Source: Marinicauda salina
GTDB lineage: Bacteria; Pseudomonadota; Alphaproteobacteria; Caulobacterales; Maricaulaceae
Direction of reading: 5' to 3'
NCBI RefSeq assembly: GCF_003122085.1
Contig: NZ_QEXV01000003.1
Location: 1-64,000 of the forward strand
Length of the DNA: 64,000 nucleotides
This document shows positions 27,536-37,032 of the stretch, in pieces (within the stretch, counting starts at the first letter, position 1; every line of letters starts with the position of its first letter). A program made the translations under genes and the position numbers. The notes beneath the pieces were generated by a model. That model was not told the origin of the DNA. It ran no database searches and saw only the letters and a list, made by a program, of their open reading frames with translations.

Positions 27536-28588
27536 ATGACCGACTCCCCGACCGCGCCCACGCTCACCTCGCTCGCCCGCGGCGGCGGCTGCGGCTGCAA
27601 GCTCGATCCCGGCGTGCTCGACGAAATCCTCGCGCGCACGCCGCTCGCCGGCGGGTTCCCGGACCTGATCGTCGACGCGGCCGGACGCGACGACGCGGCC
27701 GTCTACCGGCTCGGGCCCGACCAGGCGATCGTCGCCACGACCGACTTCTTCGCCCCCGTCGTCGACGACCCGGACGCCTTCGGTCGCATCGCGGCGACCA
27801 ACGCGCTGTCCGACGTCTACGCCATGGGCGGCAAGCCGATCTTCTGCCTCGCGCTCCTGGGCGTGCCGGTGGGCGAGGTGCCGGCCGAGACGATCCGCGC
27901 CATCCTCGAGGGCGGCCGGGCCGTGGCCGAGGCCGCGGGCGCGCCGATCGCCGGCGGCCACTCGATCGACGCCGCCGAGCCGTTCTACGGCCTCGTCGCG
28001 CTGGGCCTCGTCCATCCCGACCGGATCCTCGCCAACGCCGGCGCGCGCCCCGGCGACGCGCTCATTCTCGGCAAGCCGCTCGGGATCGGCGTGTTCAGCG
28101 CGGCGCTGAAGCGCGGTCTGCTTTCCGATGACGACTATGCGCGGATGATCGCCTCGACCACGCTGATGAACACGCCCGGCGCGGACCTGGCCGAACTCGA
28201 CGGCGTCCACGCCGCCACCGACGTCACCGGCTTCGGCCTGCTCGGCCATCTCAGCGAGGTCTGCCAGGCCAGCGGCGTCCGCGCCGTCGTCGAGCGCGCC
28301 GCGGTTCCCGTCTTCGACGGCGCGCGGCGCCTCGCGGGCGAGGGGGTCCGCACCGGCGCGTCCGGGCGAAACTGGACGGCGGTGAGCCCGCTCGTCGAAA
28401 CGCCGTCGGACTGGAACGATCTCGACCGGGATCTGCTCTGCGACCCCCAGACCAGCGGCGGGCTGCTGGTGAGTTGCGCGCCCGAGGCGGTCGACGCCGT
28501 GCTCGAGGTCTTCGCCCGCCACGGCCACGAGAGCGCGGCGGTAGTGGGGAAGATCGCACAAGGCGCCCCGACGATCGCGGTGACCTAG
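27536..28588 (+). CDS. selD: Selenide, water dikinase (selenophosphate synthetase)
   Basis: SelD makes selenophosphate from selenide and ATP. The catalytic Cys19 and Lys22 lie in GGGCGCK, equivalent to Cys17 and Lys20 of E. coli. The metal/ATP region TDFFAPVVDDPDAFGRIAA is intact, as is GGHSID. At 350 residues the length is normal, and the residue at position 19 is a cysteine codon rather than selenocysteine. Being divergent from mnmH suggests that the organism uses selenium for tRNA modification; selA and selB are not in the window. Confidence 0.98.
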   Translation: MTDSPTAPTLTSLARGGGCGCKLDPGVLDEILARTPLAGGFPDLIVDAAGRDDAAVYRLGPDQAIVATTDFFAPVVDDPDAFGRIAATNALSDVYAMGGKPIFCLALLGVPVGEVPAETIRAILEGGRAVAEAAGAPIAGGHSIDAAEPFYGLVALGLVHPDRILANAGARPGDALILGKPLGIGVFSAALKRGLLSDDDYARMIASTTLMNTPGADLAELDGVHAATDVTGFGLLGHLSEVCQASGVRAVVERAAVPVFDGARRLAGEGVRTGASGRNWTAVSPLVETPSDWNDLDRDLLCDPQTSGGLLVSCAPEAVDAVLEVFARHGHESAAVVGKIAQGAPTIAVT

Positions 28589-28674
28589 GCGCGCGCCGCA
28601 TTCTCCTGCGCCGCTGGCCAGACGCGCCCGGCCTCGCTTAGGGTCGGACGCGCGCGGAGACAGGGGAACGGCGC

Positions 28675-30051
28675 TTGGCGATCCTCGATCAGCTCCTGCA
28701 ATGGGTGGAGGCGCATGAACGCCTCCTGTCCGGGCTCGCCGCCCTGGTCGTCGTCCTCGGCGTGTTCGTCTCCCCGCTGGGCGCGATGCTCCGCAAAGCG
28801 CTCCGGCGGCAGCCGGAAGAGGGACGAGAGGGGTCCGGCCGACCCGCTCGACCCGATGACGCCGACCGGGCCGCTGAAAACGAGCTCGCCTCGATCGTCG
28901 TGCTGCCCTTCGACGCGCTGTCCCAGGCCCCCGAGGACGCGGTGCTCGCCGACGCGGTCACCGAGGATCTCACCACCCAGCTCGCCCGCGTGCCGCGCTA
29001 TTTCGTCATCGCGCGCACCTCGGCCTACGCCTACAAGGACCAGCCGCTCGACGTGCGAACGATCCGGGAAGAGCTCGGCGTGGCCTACGCGCTGGAGGGC
29101 AGCCTGAGGCGGGCCGGCGAGCAGATCCGCGTGACCGCCCAGCTCATCGACACGCGCTCCGGCAGCCACGTCTGGGCGGGGCATTTCGACCGCGACGCGG
29201 AGTCGCTGCTCGACCTGCAGAACGATCTCATCTCCGAGATCGTCGCCCATCTGGGCTCGCAGATTAATCTCGCCGAGGTGCGCCGGCTGGAGACGCGGCG
29301 ACGCGTGAAGCCCTCCGCGATGCAGCACTACAACCAGGCCGCCGCGGTCATCATCCGCAAGGGCCTCAACCCGGACGCCGTCGAGGAGAGCAACGCCGAG
29401 CTGCGCGAGGCGCTCGAGCTCGAACCCGAATTCGCCCCGGCGATGGCCCAGCTCGCGCTCCAGGAGGCGATCGCGATCATGACCGGGCGGATCGAGGACA
29501 CGCCCGAAGCGCGCGCCGAGATCGCGACGATGGCCGATCGCGCGGTGAGCCTCGAGCGCGACGCGCCCGACGTGCTCGGCTACGCCGGCTGCGCGCTGTG
29601 CGATATCGGCGAGGGCGAGCGCGGCCTGCCGCTGCTCGATCGCGCCCTCGAGCTCGACCCGTCGAACGCCCAGGCCCACGCCGCCAAGGGCGCGTCGCTG
29701 ATCCTTCGCGGCCGTTTCGCGGAAGGCGTCGACGAACTCGAGGCCGCCGTCCGCATCAGCCCGAAGCACCCGGCGGTCGCCTTCTGGCTGCACCAGCTGG
29801 GACTCGGGCTGCAGCAGCTCGGCCGGCTCGACGAGGCGCGCGCCGCGCTCGAGCGCGCCCGGCGCTACGACGCCGACTTCCTGCCCGCCGCGCTCCTGCT
29901 GGCGCGGATCCTTTCCGACAGCGGCGAGACCGACGCCGCGCGCGAACTGATCGCCGAAGTGCGGGCGGATCATCCCGACCTCGGGCCCGAGACGCTCAAG
30001 CGCCACGGGCTGGATTTCTCGGACCTGGCGGGGGAGGACCGCAAGGCGTAG
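28675..30051 (+). CDS. Membrane-anchored TolB/FlgO-like domain protein with TPR repeats
   Basis: The start is TTG 28675 with GGGGA seven bases upstream. One N-terminal membrane helix (near residues 18-40) leads into an integral TolB-N/FlgO-type domain marked by IVVLPFDALS, then EDLTTQLARV and LEGSLRRAGEQIRVTAQLID, then GSHVWAGHFDR. Several TPR-like repeats fill the C-terminal half. This architecture is common as the output end of adenylate-cyclase-like and regulatory proteins, but here there is no catalytic or DNA-binding domain. Function is unknown; protein-protein scaffolding is likely. Confidence 0.87.
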   Translation: MAILDQLLQWVEAHERLLSGLAALVVVLGVFVSPLGAMLRKALRRQPEEGREGSGRPARPDDADRAAENELASIVVLPFDALSQAPEDAVLADAVTEDLTTQLARVPRYFVIARTSAYAYKDQPLDVRTIREELGVAYALEGSLRRAGEQIRVTAQLIDTRSGSHVWAGHFDRDAESLLDLQNDLISEIVAHLGSQINLAEVRRLETRRRVKPSAMQHYNQAAAVIIRKGLNPDAVEESNAELREALELEPEFAPAMAQLALQEAIAIMTGRIEDTPEARAEIATMADRAVSLERDAPDVLGYAGCALCDIGEGERGLPLLDRALELDPSNAQAHAAKGASLILRGRFAEGVDELEAAVRISPKHPAVAFWLHQLGLGLQQLGRLDEARAALERARRYDADFLPAALLLARILSDSGETDAARELIAEVRADHPDLGPETLKRHGLDFSDLAGEDRKA

Positions 30052-30082
30052 ACAAGCCGTCAGCAGGCTCGATGGAGAAGAC

Positions 30083-30697
30083 ATGATCACAAGGACCCTG
30101 CTCATGGGCCTCGGCGCTGGGTTGGCGGCCGTATTCGCCGCCGCGACCGCCATGGCTCAGGAACGATCCGGGGACGCCTCGCCCTACGCCGGGCTCGAGA
30201 CCCGCGAGATCAAGAGCCTCTCGGAAGCCGACATCGAGGAGATTCGCCGTGGCGGCGGCTGGGGCCTGGCGCTGGCCGCCGAGCTCAACGGCGTTCCGGG
30301 ACCCGCCCACCTGCTGGAGCTGCGTGAAGATCTCGAGCTGACCGCGGAGCAGACCGCCGAAATCCGCGCGATATACGACGACATGCGACGCGAGGCCGTG
30401 GCCGCCGGGGAACGGCTGATCGAGGCCGAGGCGGCGATCGAGACGGCCTTCCGAGACGGGCGCCTCGACGAGGCTCGCCTGCGGTCGCTGATCGCCGAGG
30501 CCGAGGCCGCGCGCGCCGAACTGCGATTCATCCATCTGTCGCGGCATCTCGCGACCCCGCCGCTCCTGACGGACGCGCAGATCGCGCAATACCGCGAGAT
30601 CCGCGGATATGCGGCGCAAGACCCGTGCAACCGGGTCCCAACGGGTCACGACCCCCGAATGTGGCGCCGGCACAATGGCTGCCCGGAACCCGATTGA
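30083..30697 (+). CDS. Spy/CpxP-like periplasmic stress protein
   Basis: This 204-residue protein has a signal peptide ending AMAQ and a helical mature part with an LTAEQ motif (LELTAEQTAEIRAIYDDM), long amphipathic helices and a second LTDAQIAQYREI block. This is the LTXXQ pattern of Spy/CpxP/ZraP chaperones and heavy-metal sensors. The C-terminal tail carries two Cys and several His, which may bind metal. It begins 31 bp after the TPR gene with GGAGA upstream, so the two may form an operon. Confidence 0.8.
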   Translation: MITRTLLMGLGAGLAAVFAAATAMAQERSGDASPYAGLETREIKSLSEADIEEIRRGGGWGLALAAELNGVPGPAHLLELREDLELTAEQTAEIRAIYDDMRREAVAAGERLIEAEAAIETAFRDGRLDEARLRSLIAEAEAARAELRFIHLSRHLATPPLLTDAQIAQYREIRGYAAQDPCNRVPTGHDPRMWRRHNGCPEPD

Positions 30698-30743
30698 GCG
30701 GGCGGTTCGCAGCGAACTTCGGCGGGCGAAGCCGTGTTCGGAT

Positions 30744-30833
<90 letters not shown>

Positions 30834-30950
30834 GCTGAGGCCGCATGTAGCCCTCGCACGCCCGCGCCCGCAAGGCGGGCGGCGCCCGGTTGCCCGTCCG
30901 GCCCCGCCTTCCTAACGTTTCTCTCACCTGTTCGGGGGAGAGTCGGGGTC

Positions 30951-31511
30951 ATGACGATCCGGCGACATATCGGCCGCCTGGGCGCGGCTGCGCTCATGCT
31001 CGGCGTCGCGGCGTGCTCGACGGCGCGCGCCCCCGAATCGCGCCTCGCCGCCGCGCCGGACCGCGGCGCGCCCGAACGCAGCGCCCCGCAGGGACCCGGC
31101 CTGTCGACGCCCGCGCCGCGGTCGGTCGCGACGGGCGTGGCCTCCTGGTACGGGCCCGGCTTCCACGGCAATCTCACCGCCAACGGCGAGATCTTCGACC
31201 AGACGAAGCTGACCGCCGCCCACCGGACGCTGCCCCTGCCGAGCCTGGCGCGCGTGACGCGGCTCGACACCGGCGAGAGCGTGGTCGTGCGCGTCAATGA
31301 TCGCGGGCCCTACGCCGGCGATCGCATCATCGATCTCAGCCGCGCCGCCGCCGCCGCGCTCGGCTTCATCGAGGACGGGGTGACCGAGGTGCGCGTCGAG
31401 GCGCTGGGCCCCGCCGATCCGCACGACCGGGCGGCGCGCGCGCAATTCTTCGACCCCGCCGAGGGTCCGCCGCGCGGCCAGGCGCCGCTCGGCGCGTCAG
31501 CCGGCGAATAG
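30951..31511 (+). CDS. rlpA: RlpA-family septal ring lipoprotein
   Basis: The 186-residue protein has a lipoprotein signal with lipobox VAAC and a double-psi beta-barrel: GVASWYGPGFHG, TANGEIFD, LTAAHRTLPLPS and VNDRGPYAGDRIIDLS are all family hallmarks. Some RlpA proteins cleave denuded glycan strands at the septum. No SPOR domain follows, so this short form lacks the usual septal targeting module. The conserved catalytic residues in the barrel appear intact. Confidence 0.94.
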   Translation: MTIRRHIGRLGAAALMLGVAACSTARAPESRLAAAPDRGAPERSAPQGPGLSTPAPRSVATGVASWYGPGFHGNLTANGEIFDQTKLTAAHRTLPLPSLARVTRLDTGESVVVRVNDRGPYAGDRIIDLSRAAAAALGFIEDGVTEVRVEALGPADPHDRAARAQFFDPAEGPPRGQAPLGASAGE

Positions 31512-31622
31512 GCCCGCCGGGTCTGGGCGCCACGGTTCCGCCGCGTTTCGGTGTGCGATAGAAAGACGCGCGGGCGCGACGCCCGCCGCCGATTCCGTCC
31601 GTGACCCGCACCGGAGCCGCCC

Positions 31623-32768
31623 ATGCGTCCGATCCTCGCGCTTCTCGCCCTCGTCGCTTTTCCGCTCGCCGCCGCCAACGCCCAGGACGGCGCGTTCCGC
31701 ACGCGCGCCGAACACGCCGTGATCATGGATCACGACACCGGCGCGGTGCTCTATTCCAAGGCCGGCGAGGAGCCGATGTATCCCGCCTCGATGTCGAAGC
31801 TGATGACCGTGCTGATGGCGTTCGAGGCGCTGGAGGAGGGGGCCTTGTCGCTCGACGACGAGCTGCCCGTGAGCGCCCACGCCTGGCGGCGCGGCGGCTC
31901 GGCGTCGGGCTCCTCGACGATGTTCCTCGAGCCCGACACGCGGGCGCGCGTCGACGATCTGCTGCGCGGCATCATCGTCCAGTCGGGCAATGACGCCTGC
32001 ATCGTCATCGCCGAGGCGCTGGGCGGCACGGAGGAGAACTTCGCCGAGATGATGAACGAGCGCGCCGCCGAACTCGGCCTGGAGACCGCGCATTTCGTCA
32101 ATTCCACCGGCTGGCCCGACCCCGAACACGTCATTTCGGCGGAGGACCTGGCGGAGCTCGCGCGGATCATCGTTTCCGAATATCCCGATTACTATTCGAT
32201 ATTTGCGGAAGAAACCTTCACCTATAACGGAATTCGCCAGTTCAACCGCAACCCGATCCTGGGGCTGGTCGAGGGAGTCGACGGCCTCAAGACCGGCCAC
32301 ACCGAGGCCTCCGGCTACGGCCTCGTCGCCTCGGCGGAACGCGACGGCGAGCGCCGCATTGTCGTGTTCAACGGCATGGACAGCGAGAACGCGCGCGCCG
32401 ACGAGGCCGAGCGGCTTGTCCGCGCGGCCTTCCACGAGTTCGCGCTGGTCGACATCGCCGCGGCCGGCGACGTCGTCGGCGAGGCCGAGGTGTTCATGGG
32501 CGAGGGCGCGCGCGTCGGTCTGCGTCTCACCGAGGACGTCAGCCTCGGCATGCACCGCCGCGATCGCGACGACGTGACGGTCGAGGTGGTCTACGAGGGC
32601 CCGGTCCATGCGCCGGTGGCCGCCGGCGACGCGATCGGCGCGCTGGTCGTGACGATGCCCGACGGCCGAACGCACGAGTATCCGCTCGAGGCCGCCTCCG
32701 AAGTGCCCCGCAAGGGCGCGCTCGGCCGCGCGCTCACCGCGCTGGCCTCGATGATCCGCGGCGCCTGA
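31623..32768 (+). CDS. D-alanyl-D-alanine carboxypeptidase (PBP5-type)
   Basis: This 381-residue periplasmic enzyme trims the fifth residue of peptidoglycan stem peptides. All three catalytic motifs are visible: S56-M-S-K59, S121-G-N123 and K223-T-G225. A signal peptide precedes them, and a PBP5-like C-terminal beta domain follows, ending in an amphipathic anchor (ALTALASMIRG). It lies 4 bp before tmk and probably starts the tmk-holB-tatD-MBL operon, an arrangement common in alphaproteobacteria. Confidence 0.97.
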   Translation: MRPILALLALVAFPLAAANAQDGAFRTRAEHAVIMDHDTGAVLYSKAGEEPMYPASMSKLMTVLMAFEALEEGALSLDDELPVSAHAWRRGGSASGSSTMFLEPDTRARVDDLLRGIIVQSGNDACIVIAEALGGTEENFAEMMNERAAELGLETAHFVNSTGWPDPEHVISAEDLAELARIIVSEYPDYYSIFAEETFTYNGIRQFNRNPILGLVEGVDGLKTGHTEASGYGLVASAERDGERRIVVFNGMDSENARADEAERLVRAAFHEFALVDIAAAGDVVGEAEVFMGEGARVGLRLTEDVSLGMHRRDRDDVTVEVVYEGPVHAPVAAGDAIGALVVTMPDGRTHEYPLEAASEVPRKGALGRALTALASMIRGA

Positions 32769-32772
32769 CGGC

Positions 32773-33408
32773 GTGGCGCGGGGCCGCTTCATCACGCTCG
32801 AGGGCGGGGAGGGCGCCGGCAAGTCCACGCTGGCCCTCGCGCTCGCCGCCGGTCTGGCCGCGCGCGGCGTCGAGACCGATCTGACGCGCGAGCCCGGCGG
32901 CACCGCCGACGCCGAGCTGATCCGCCAGCTGCTGGTGACGGGCGAGGCCGATCGCTGGAGCCCGATCAGCGAGACGCTGCTCCTCTACGCCGCCCGCGCC
33001 GACCACGTCGAACGCCGCATCCGGCCGGCGCTGGACCGCGGCGACTGGGTGATCTGCGACCGCTTCGCCGACTCCACGCGCGCCTATCAGGGCGCGGCCG
33101 GGAAGCTGGACCCCGATCGCATCGACGCAATCCACGCCGCGACGCTGGGCGGCTTCGCCCCGGACCTCACCCTGATCGTCGATCTCGACCCGGCCGAGGG
33201 CCTGAAGCGCGCCGAAAAGCGCGGCGAGGCGCGCACGCGCTTCGAGGCGCGCGACCTGGCGTTCCACCGGGCCCTGCGTGACGGCTTTCTGGAGATCGCA
33301 CGGCGCGAGCCCGATCGCTGCGTCGTGCTGGACGGCCGGCTCGATCCCGACGCGCTCGCCGCCGCCGCGCTCGAGGTCGTCGACCAGCGGCTGGGAGCGA
33401 AGGCGTGA
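32773..33408 (+). CDS. tmk: Thymidylate kinase
   Basis: This enzyme phosphorylates dTMP to dTDP. The 211-residue protein has the P-loop EGGEGAGKST (near residues 10-19), the DR(F/Y)xxSxxAYQ motif as DRFADSTRAYQG, and the TREPGG motif. The start is GTG 32773, 4 bp after the carboxypeptidase stop, and its own stop overlaps the holB start by 4 bp, indicating translational coupling. Confidence 0.98.
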   Translation: MARGRFITLEGGEGAGKSTLALALAAGLAARGVETDLTREPGGTADAELIRQLLVTGEADRWSPISETLLLYAARADHVERRIRPALDRGDWVICDRFADSTRAYQGAAGKLDPDRIDAIHAATLGGFAPDLTLIVDLDPAEGLKRAEKRGEARTRFEARDLAFHRALRDGFLEIARREPDRCVVLDGRLDPDALAAAALEVVDQRLGAKA

Positions 33409-34448
33409 GCGAGACCGGCCAGCCCGAAGCCGACCGGGAAGGCGAGCTGCCGCACCCGCGCGCGGTCTATCAACTGTTCGGTCACGACCCGGCCGCAGCC
33501 GCCGTCGAGCAGGCATTCGCCGGCGGGCGCATGCATCACGCCTGGATGATCACCGGGCCCAAGGGGGTGGGCAAGGCGACGCTGGCCTGGCGGATCGCGC
33601 GCCGCGTCCTCGGCGCCGCGCCGGCCGGCGACGGTCCGCTGTCGGCCGACCCGGAGGATCCGGTCTGCCGGCGGCTCGAGGCGCTATCGCATCCCGATTT
33701 CCTGCTGATCCGGCGGCCCTATGATGACAAGCGCGGCCGGATCCGCGCCGAGATCACCGTCGAGGAGAGCCGCCGTGCGCCGGATTTCTTCTCGCGCAGC
33801 GCCGGCGGTCATGACGGTTGGCGGGTCTGCCTCGTCGACGCCGCCGACGAGATGAACGCCAACGCGGCCAACGCCATCCTCAAGACGCTGGAGGAGCCGC
33901 CGAAGCGCGGCCTGCTTCTCCTCGTGGTCAATGCGCCGGGCCGGCTGCCCGCGACGATCCGTTCGCGCTGCCGGCGGCTGTCGCTGCGCGCGCCGGACAT
34001 CGAGGCCACGGCGGACTGGCTGAGCGCGGCCCACGGCCTCGCGCCCGAACTCGCCGCCAAGGCCGCCGCGCTCGCCGGCGGCGCGCCGGGCCGGGCGCTG
34101 GCGCTGGCGGCGACCGACGCCCCCGCGCTCAAGGACGAACTCGACCGGGTGCTCGACGCCCTGCCGCGGCTCGACCGCGCCGCGATCGCCCGGCTCGCGG
34201 CAAAGTGCGGCCAGAAGGACGGCGACGCCTTCAGGCGCACGCTGCTCGATTTCCTCGGCGTCTACGCGCAGGGTCGCGCGCGGACCCTGGCGCTCGAGCA
34301 GGGCGGGGTCGAGGACGCCGGCCGCTGGGTCGACGCCGGCGACGCGCTGGCGCGGCTGGCGAGGGAGAGCGAAACCCTCTATCTCGACCCGAAGCAGACC
34401 ACCCACGCGGCCTTCGCCATCCTCCAGGACGCCGCCGCCGCAGACTGA
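33405..34448 (+). CDS. holB: DNA polymerase III delta' subunit
   Basis: HolB is part of the clamp-loader complex. The 347-residue protein has an AAA+-type fold with GPKGVGKATLAW (delta' usually does not hydrolyse ATP), the sequence DEMNANAANAILKTLEEPP, and the arginine-finger region RSRCRRLSLR. GTG 33405 overlaps the tmk stop. The tmk-holB pair followed by a TatD-like gene is a conserved bacterial arrangement. Confidence 0.97.
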   Translation: MSETGQPEADREGELPHPRAVYQLFGHDPAAAAVEQAFAGGRMHHAWMITGPKGVGKATLAWRIARRVLGAAPAGDGPLSADPEDPVCRRLEALSHPDFLLIRRPYDDKRGRIRAEITVEESRRAPDFFSRSAGGHDGWRVCLVDAADEMNANAANAILKTLEEPPKRGLLLLVVNAPGRLPATIRSRCRRLSLRAPDIEATADWLSAAHGLAPELAAKAAALAGGAPGRALALAATDAPALKDELDRVLDALPRLDRAAIARLAAKCGQKDGDAFRRTLLDFLGVYAQGRARTLALEQGGVEDAGRWVDAGDALARLARESETLYLDPKQTTHAAFAILQDAAAAD

Positions 34449-34462
34449 CGGACGCCGATCCC

Positions 34463-35242
34463 ATGTTCATCGACAGCCACGTGAATCTTCACGGGGACGC
34501 CTTTGAAGCGGATCTCGGCGACGTCCTCGATCGCGCGCGGGAGGCGGGCGTCTCGCCGATGATCGCCATCTGCTGCCGGCTGTCGGATTTCGACGCCGTG
34601 CGCGCGATCGCCGAGGCGAACGACGACATCTACTGCACGGTCGGCGCGCACCCGCATCACGCCAAGGATCGGCCCGACATCACGCCCGAGGAGCTGGTCG
34701 CGCTCGCCGACCACCCGCGGGTCGTCGCGATCGGCGAGACGGGGCTCGACTTTCATTACAATTACAGCCCGCCCGAGGCGCAGTATCCGAGCCTGCGCGC
34801 GCATATCGAGGCCGCCCGCCGCACCGGGCTGCCCGTCGTCCTGCACTGCCGCGACGCCGACGAGGCGATGGCCGACCTCCTGGAGGAGGAGATGGGGAAG
34901 GGGCCCTTCAAGGCGCTCCTGCACTGCTATACGGGCGGCCTCGAGCTCGCCCGCCGCGCCGCCGCGCTCGGCGCATGGTTCTCCGCATCGGGCATCATCA
35001 CCTTCAAGAAGGCCGAGGAGGTGCGCGCCGTCTTCCGCGACGTCATTCCCGAAGACCGCATCATCATCGAGACGGACTGCCCGTATCTCGCCCCGGTTCC
35101 CCACCGCGGCAAGCGCAACGAGCCGGCCTTCCTGCCCCATGTCGCCGAGAAACTCGGCGAGCTGCGCGGCTGGAGCCTCGAGGAGACGGCCGATCGCACG
35201 CGGCGCGCGACGCTGGCGCTGTTCGACCGGATCCCGCGGTGA
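34463..35242 (+). CDS. TatD-family metal-dependent hydrolase with altered first metal motif
   Basis: TatD-like proteins are metal-dependent nucleases. This 259-residue protein has the family motifs IGETGLDFHY, LHCRDADEA, HCYTGGLE and ETDCPYLAP. The N-terminal DxHxH motif, however, reads DSHVNLH rather than DSHCHLD, so the second metal-binding His is replaced by Asn. This may be a lineage variant; its effect on metal binding is unknown. ATG 34463 gives the standard N-terminus, 14 bp after holB. Its stop overlaps the next start by 4 bp. Confidence 0.92.
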   Translation: MFIDSHVNLHGDAFEADLGDVLDRAREAGVSPMIAICCRLSDFDAVRAIAEANDDIYCTVGAHPHHAKDRPDITPEELVALADHPRVVAIGETGLDFHYNYSPPEAQYPSLRAHIEAARRTGLPVVLHCRDADEAMADLLEEEMGKGPFKALLHCYTGGLELARRAAALGAWFSASGIITFKKAEEVRAVFRDVIPEDRIIIETDCPYLAPVPHRGKRNEPAFLPHVAEKLGELRGWSLEETADRTRRATLALFDRIPR

Positions 35243-36102
35243 GCGCGGCCGGGATCATCCGCGCGCGCATCCTCGGCTGCGGCTCGTCGGGCGGCGTGCC
35301 GCGCGTCGACGGCGACTGGGGCGCGTGTGATCCGAAGGAGCCGAAAAACTACCGGCTGCGCTGTAGCTTGCTGGTGGAAAAGGGCGCATCGCTTGAAGCG
35401 CTCAAGGCGGGTGAGGCGACGCGTCTGCTGATCGACACCACGCCGGATCTGCGCGCCCAGCTGCTCGCTGCCGGCTCGCCCATGATCGACGCGCTGGCTT
35501 TCACCCACGATCACGCCGACCAGACCCACGGCATCGACGACGTGCGCGCGCTGGTCTATCGCCGCGGCGCGCGGTTGCCGGCCTGGATGGACGCGGCGAC
35601 CGGCGCGGCGCTGAGGCTGCGCTTCGCCTATATCTTCGAGACGCCAGCGGGCTCGGGCTATCCGCCATTGCTGGAGCCGATGACGCTCGCTGACGGCGAG
35701 GAAGTTAGCATCGACGGAGCCGGCGGCCCGCTGGCGCTCACCAGCTTCACCGTCGGTCACGGATCGATCGATTGCGCCGGCGTCCGCGTCGGCCCGCTGG
35801 CTTACACGCCGGATGTCGATTCCATCCCGGAGACCGGGTTCGCCGCGCTGGAGGGCGTCACCGCGTGGATCGTCGACGCGCTGCGCGAAAAGCCGCACCC
35901 CAGCCACGCCCATCTCGGACGCGCGCTGGAATGGCTGGAGCGCGTGAACCCCGCGCTCGGCCTGCTGACCAATCTCCACATCGACATGGATTATCGCACG
36001 CTGCTCAAACGCTGCCCGGACGGGGTGAGGCCGGCCTATGACGGTCTCAGCCTCGTCATGGACGCCGATACGGGGGAGATCGTCCATGTCGACCGCCCTT
36101 AG
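35239..36102 (+). CDS. Metallo-beta-lactamase-fold hydrolase (PhnP-like)
   Basis: This 287-residue MBL-fold protein starts ILGCGSSGGVPR, as PhnP/RNase-Z-like phosphodiesterases do, and has the metal motif THDHADQTHGIDD. A further His occurs near VGHGS and in NLHIDMDY. It probably cleaves a small cyclic phosphodiester or nucleotide, but no phosphonate genes are near. GTG 35239 overlaps the TatD-like stop, so the two are translationally coupled; this gene usually follows tatD in alphaproteobacteria. Confidence 0.9.
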   Translation: MSAAGIIRARILGCGSSGGVPRVDGDWGACDPKEPKNYRLRCSLLVEKGASLEALKAGEATRLLIDTTPDLRAQLLAAGSPMIDALAFTHDHADQTHGIDDVRALVYRRGARLPAWMDAATGAALRLRFAYIFETPAGSGYPPLLEPMTLADGEEVSIDGAGGPLALTSFTVGHGSIDCAGVRVGPLAYTPDVDSIPETGFAALEGVTAWIVDALREKPHPSHAHLGRALEWLERVNPALGLLTNLHIDMDYRTLLKRCPDGVRPAYDGLSLVMDADTGEIVHVDRP

Positions 36103-36164
36103 CTCGGGCCCAAGGTGCGCCACGATTTCTCATAATCTTTCTTATGCGCGAAATGGATCGAGCC

Positions 36165-37028
36165 ATGAGCAAGCCTGACGCCTCCGGCGACGCGCCCGCC
36201 CCCGGGCGCGCGGACATCTCGGCCGACGACGAATCCACGCCGCCGATGGCGCGCCTGCTGGCGATCATGGCGCGGCTGCGCGACCCGGAGACCGGCTGCC
36301 CCTGGGATGTCGAACAGACGTTCGCCACCATCGCGCCGTACACCATCGAGGAAGCCTACGAGGTCGCCGACGCGATCGAGCGCGGCGACATGGAAGAGCT
36401 GCGCGGCGAACTCGGCGACCTGCTTTTCCAGGTCGTCTTCCACAGCCGCATGGCCGAGGAAGCCGGCGCGTTCGCCTTCGACGATGTCGCGCGCGCAATC
36501 GCCGACAAGATGATCCGCCGCCATCCTCACGTCTTCGGCGCGGCCGAGGAGCGCGACGCCGAAAGCCAGACGCGCGCCTGGGAGGCGCAAAAGGCCGAAG
36601 AGCGCGCCGCCCGCGGCCACGAGTCCATCCTGGAGGACGTGCCCCACGCCCTGCCCGCGCTCATGCGCGCCGAGAAACTCACCAAACGCGCCGCCCGCGT
36701 CGGCTTCGACTGGCCCGACGCCGAGCGCGTGTTCGACAAGCTCGACGAGGAGACGGACGAGCTGCGCGGGGCGATCGAGAGCGGCGACCAGGACCACGTC
36801 GCCGAGGAGCTGGGCGATCTATTGTTCGTGTGCGCCAATCTCGCCCGAACGCTCGGCGTCGACCCCGAAGACGCGCTGCGCGGGGCGAATTCAAAGTTCG
36901 AGCGCCGCTTCAAGTCGGTGGAACGGGATCTGAAATCCGCCGGCCGACGCGCCGAGGACGCCTCCCTCGACGAGATGGAGGCGCTGTGGGTCAAGGCGAA
37001 GAACGCCGAGAAGTCGAGACCGGATTGA
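36165..37028 (+). CDS. mazG: Nucleoside triphosphate pyrophosphohydrolase MazG
   Basis: MazG hydrolyses non-canonical NTPs to NMP and pyrophosphate. The 287-residue protein has two helical NTP-PPase domains. The first carries the metal motif EEAYEVADAI and ELGDLLFQVVFH; the second has EETDELRGAIESGDQDHVAEELGDLLFV, split over two helices. CPWDVEQTFATI is family-specific. ATG 36165 has a weak GGA upstream; ATG 36144 is the alternative. It ends 4 bp from the convergent hflX stop. Confidence 0.96.
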   Translation: MSKPDASGDAPAPGRADISADDESTPPMARLLAIMARLRDPETGCPWDVEQTFATIAPYTIEEAYEVADAIERGDMEELRGELGDLLFQVVFHSRMAEEAGAFAFDDVARAIADKMIRRHPHVFGAAEERDAESQTRAWEAQKAEERAARGHESILEDVPHALPALMRAEKLTKRAARVGFDWPDAERVFDKLDEETDELRGAIESGDQDHVAEELGDLLFVCANLARTLGVDPEDALRGANSKFERRFKSVERDLKSAGRRAEDASLDEMEALWVKAKNAEKSRPD

Positions 37029-37032
37029 ACCG

